13,461 nt of DNA, taken from positions 1-13,461 of the forward strand of contig JAUVON010000040.1 in the NCBI GenBank assembly GCA_030599175.1, in the 5' to 3' direction. The position numbers were made by a program, and so were the translations under genes. The notes under the pieces are model-generated. The model was given only the letters and a program-made list of their open reading frames with translations, had not been told where the DNA came from and ran no database searches. Every line of letters begins with the position of its first letter. Positions within the stretch are counted from its first letter, which is position 1. Below, piece after piece: positions 13,384-13,461 of the stretch. This DNA is from Desulfobulbaceae bacterium. Its GTDB lineage: Bacteria > Desulfobacterota > Desulfobulbia > Desulfobulbales > Desulfocapsaceae.

Positions 13384-13461
13384 ATGCAAAGTCAGATCAA
13401 AAAAAACGGTAAGAAATATATTGATATTAAACGCTTCGGTTTAGTGCTGATAGGCATCGGA
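13384..13461 (+). CDS. Possible start of a membrane or exported protein (3' truncated by window edge)
   Basis: From ATG 13384 the frame stays open for 26 codons to the window end. It gives a basic N-terminus (KKNGKKYIDIKRF) followed by a hydrophobic start LVLIGIG, as in an N-terminal membrane anchor or signal peptide. No convincing Shine-Dalgarno is visible, and the frame is also open upstream without another ATG, so the start is uncertain. The segment 13331-13383 before it is pyrimidine-rich and holds no clear hairpin. Confidence 0.35.
   Translation, partial: MQSQIKKNGKKYIDIKRFGLVLIGIG

Overview
The window is ordinary chromosomal DNA from a Gram-negative bacterium: it carries a β-barrel porin of the OprB type, exported Bat proteins and strong Shine-Dalgarno sites. 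Gene content and the style of the dispersed repeats suggest a Desulfobacterota-like (sulfate-reducer type) proteobacterium. That placement is inference from memory, not a measured match. No rRNA, tRNA, CRISPR array or transposase gene was seen.

Left part (1-8955). A truncated porin on the + strand converges, with only 11 bp between stops, on a compact eight-gene operon on the - strand. In transcription order it reads MoxR ATPase, DUF58 protein, DUF4381-type membrane protein, BatA, a fused BatB-BatC, BatD, BatE and a PaaI-type hotdog thioesterase. Five of the junctions overlap by 1 or 4 nt (ATGA, TAATG, TAGTG), which indicates translational coupling. This is the MoxR/Bat (Bacteroides aerotolerance-type) system: an AAA+ ATPase, two membrane-anchored von Willebrand A (VWA) proteins, a soluble DUF58 VWA-like protein, TPR proteins and a large periplasmic β-sandwich protein. 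It is thought to act in envelope stress or periplasmic protein quality control, and its mechanism is poorly known. The thioesterase is an unusual last member.

Middle (8956-10474). Two intergenic regions of about 400 bp surround a Bax-inhibitor-1 family membrane protein gene. They hold two MITE-like elements (9087-9240 and 10263-10395). Both have the same asymmetric ends (GATGGCGTCGTAAAAA on the left, TTTTTACGAGTTnATC on the right), exact 6-bp target duplications, and unrelated hairpin cores. Two further solo ends lie at 9355-9370 and 10241-10256. The first of these supplies two of the three bases of the BI-1 stop codon. The same regions hold a strong BI-1 terminator, a BI-1 promoter with a perfect -10, and a candidate moxR promoter overlapped by a dyad.

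Right part (10475-13461). A + strand cluster encodes a crotonase-fold protein lacking both catalytic glutamates, thioredoxin 2 (TrxC), the J-domain co-chaperone CbpA, its modulator CbpM, an 87-residue protein of unknown function, and the first codons of a possible membrane protein cut by the window edge. TrxC with CbpA/CbpM has a redox and protein-folding stress flavour, which matches the presumed stress role of the Bat operon on the other side.
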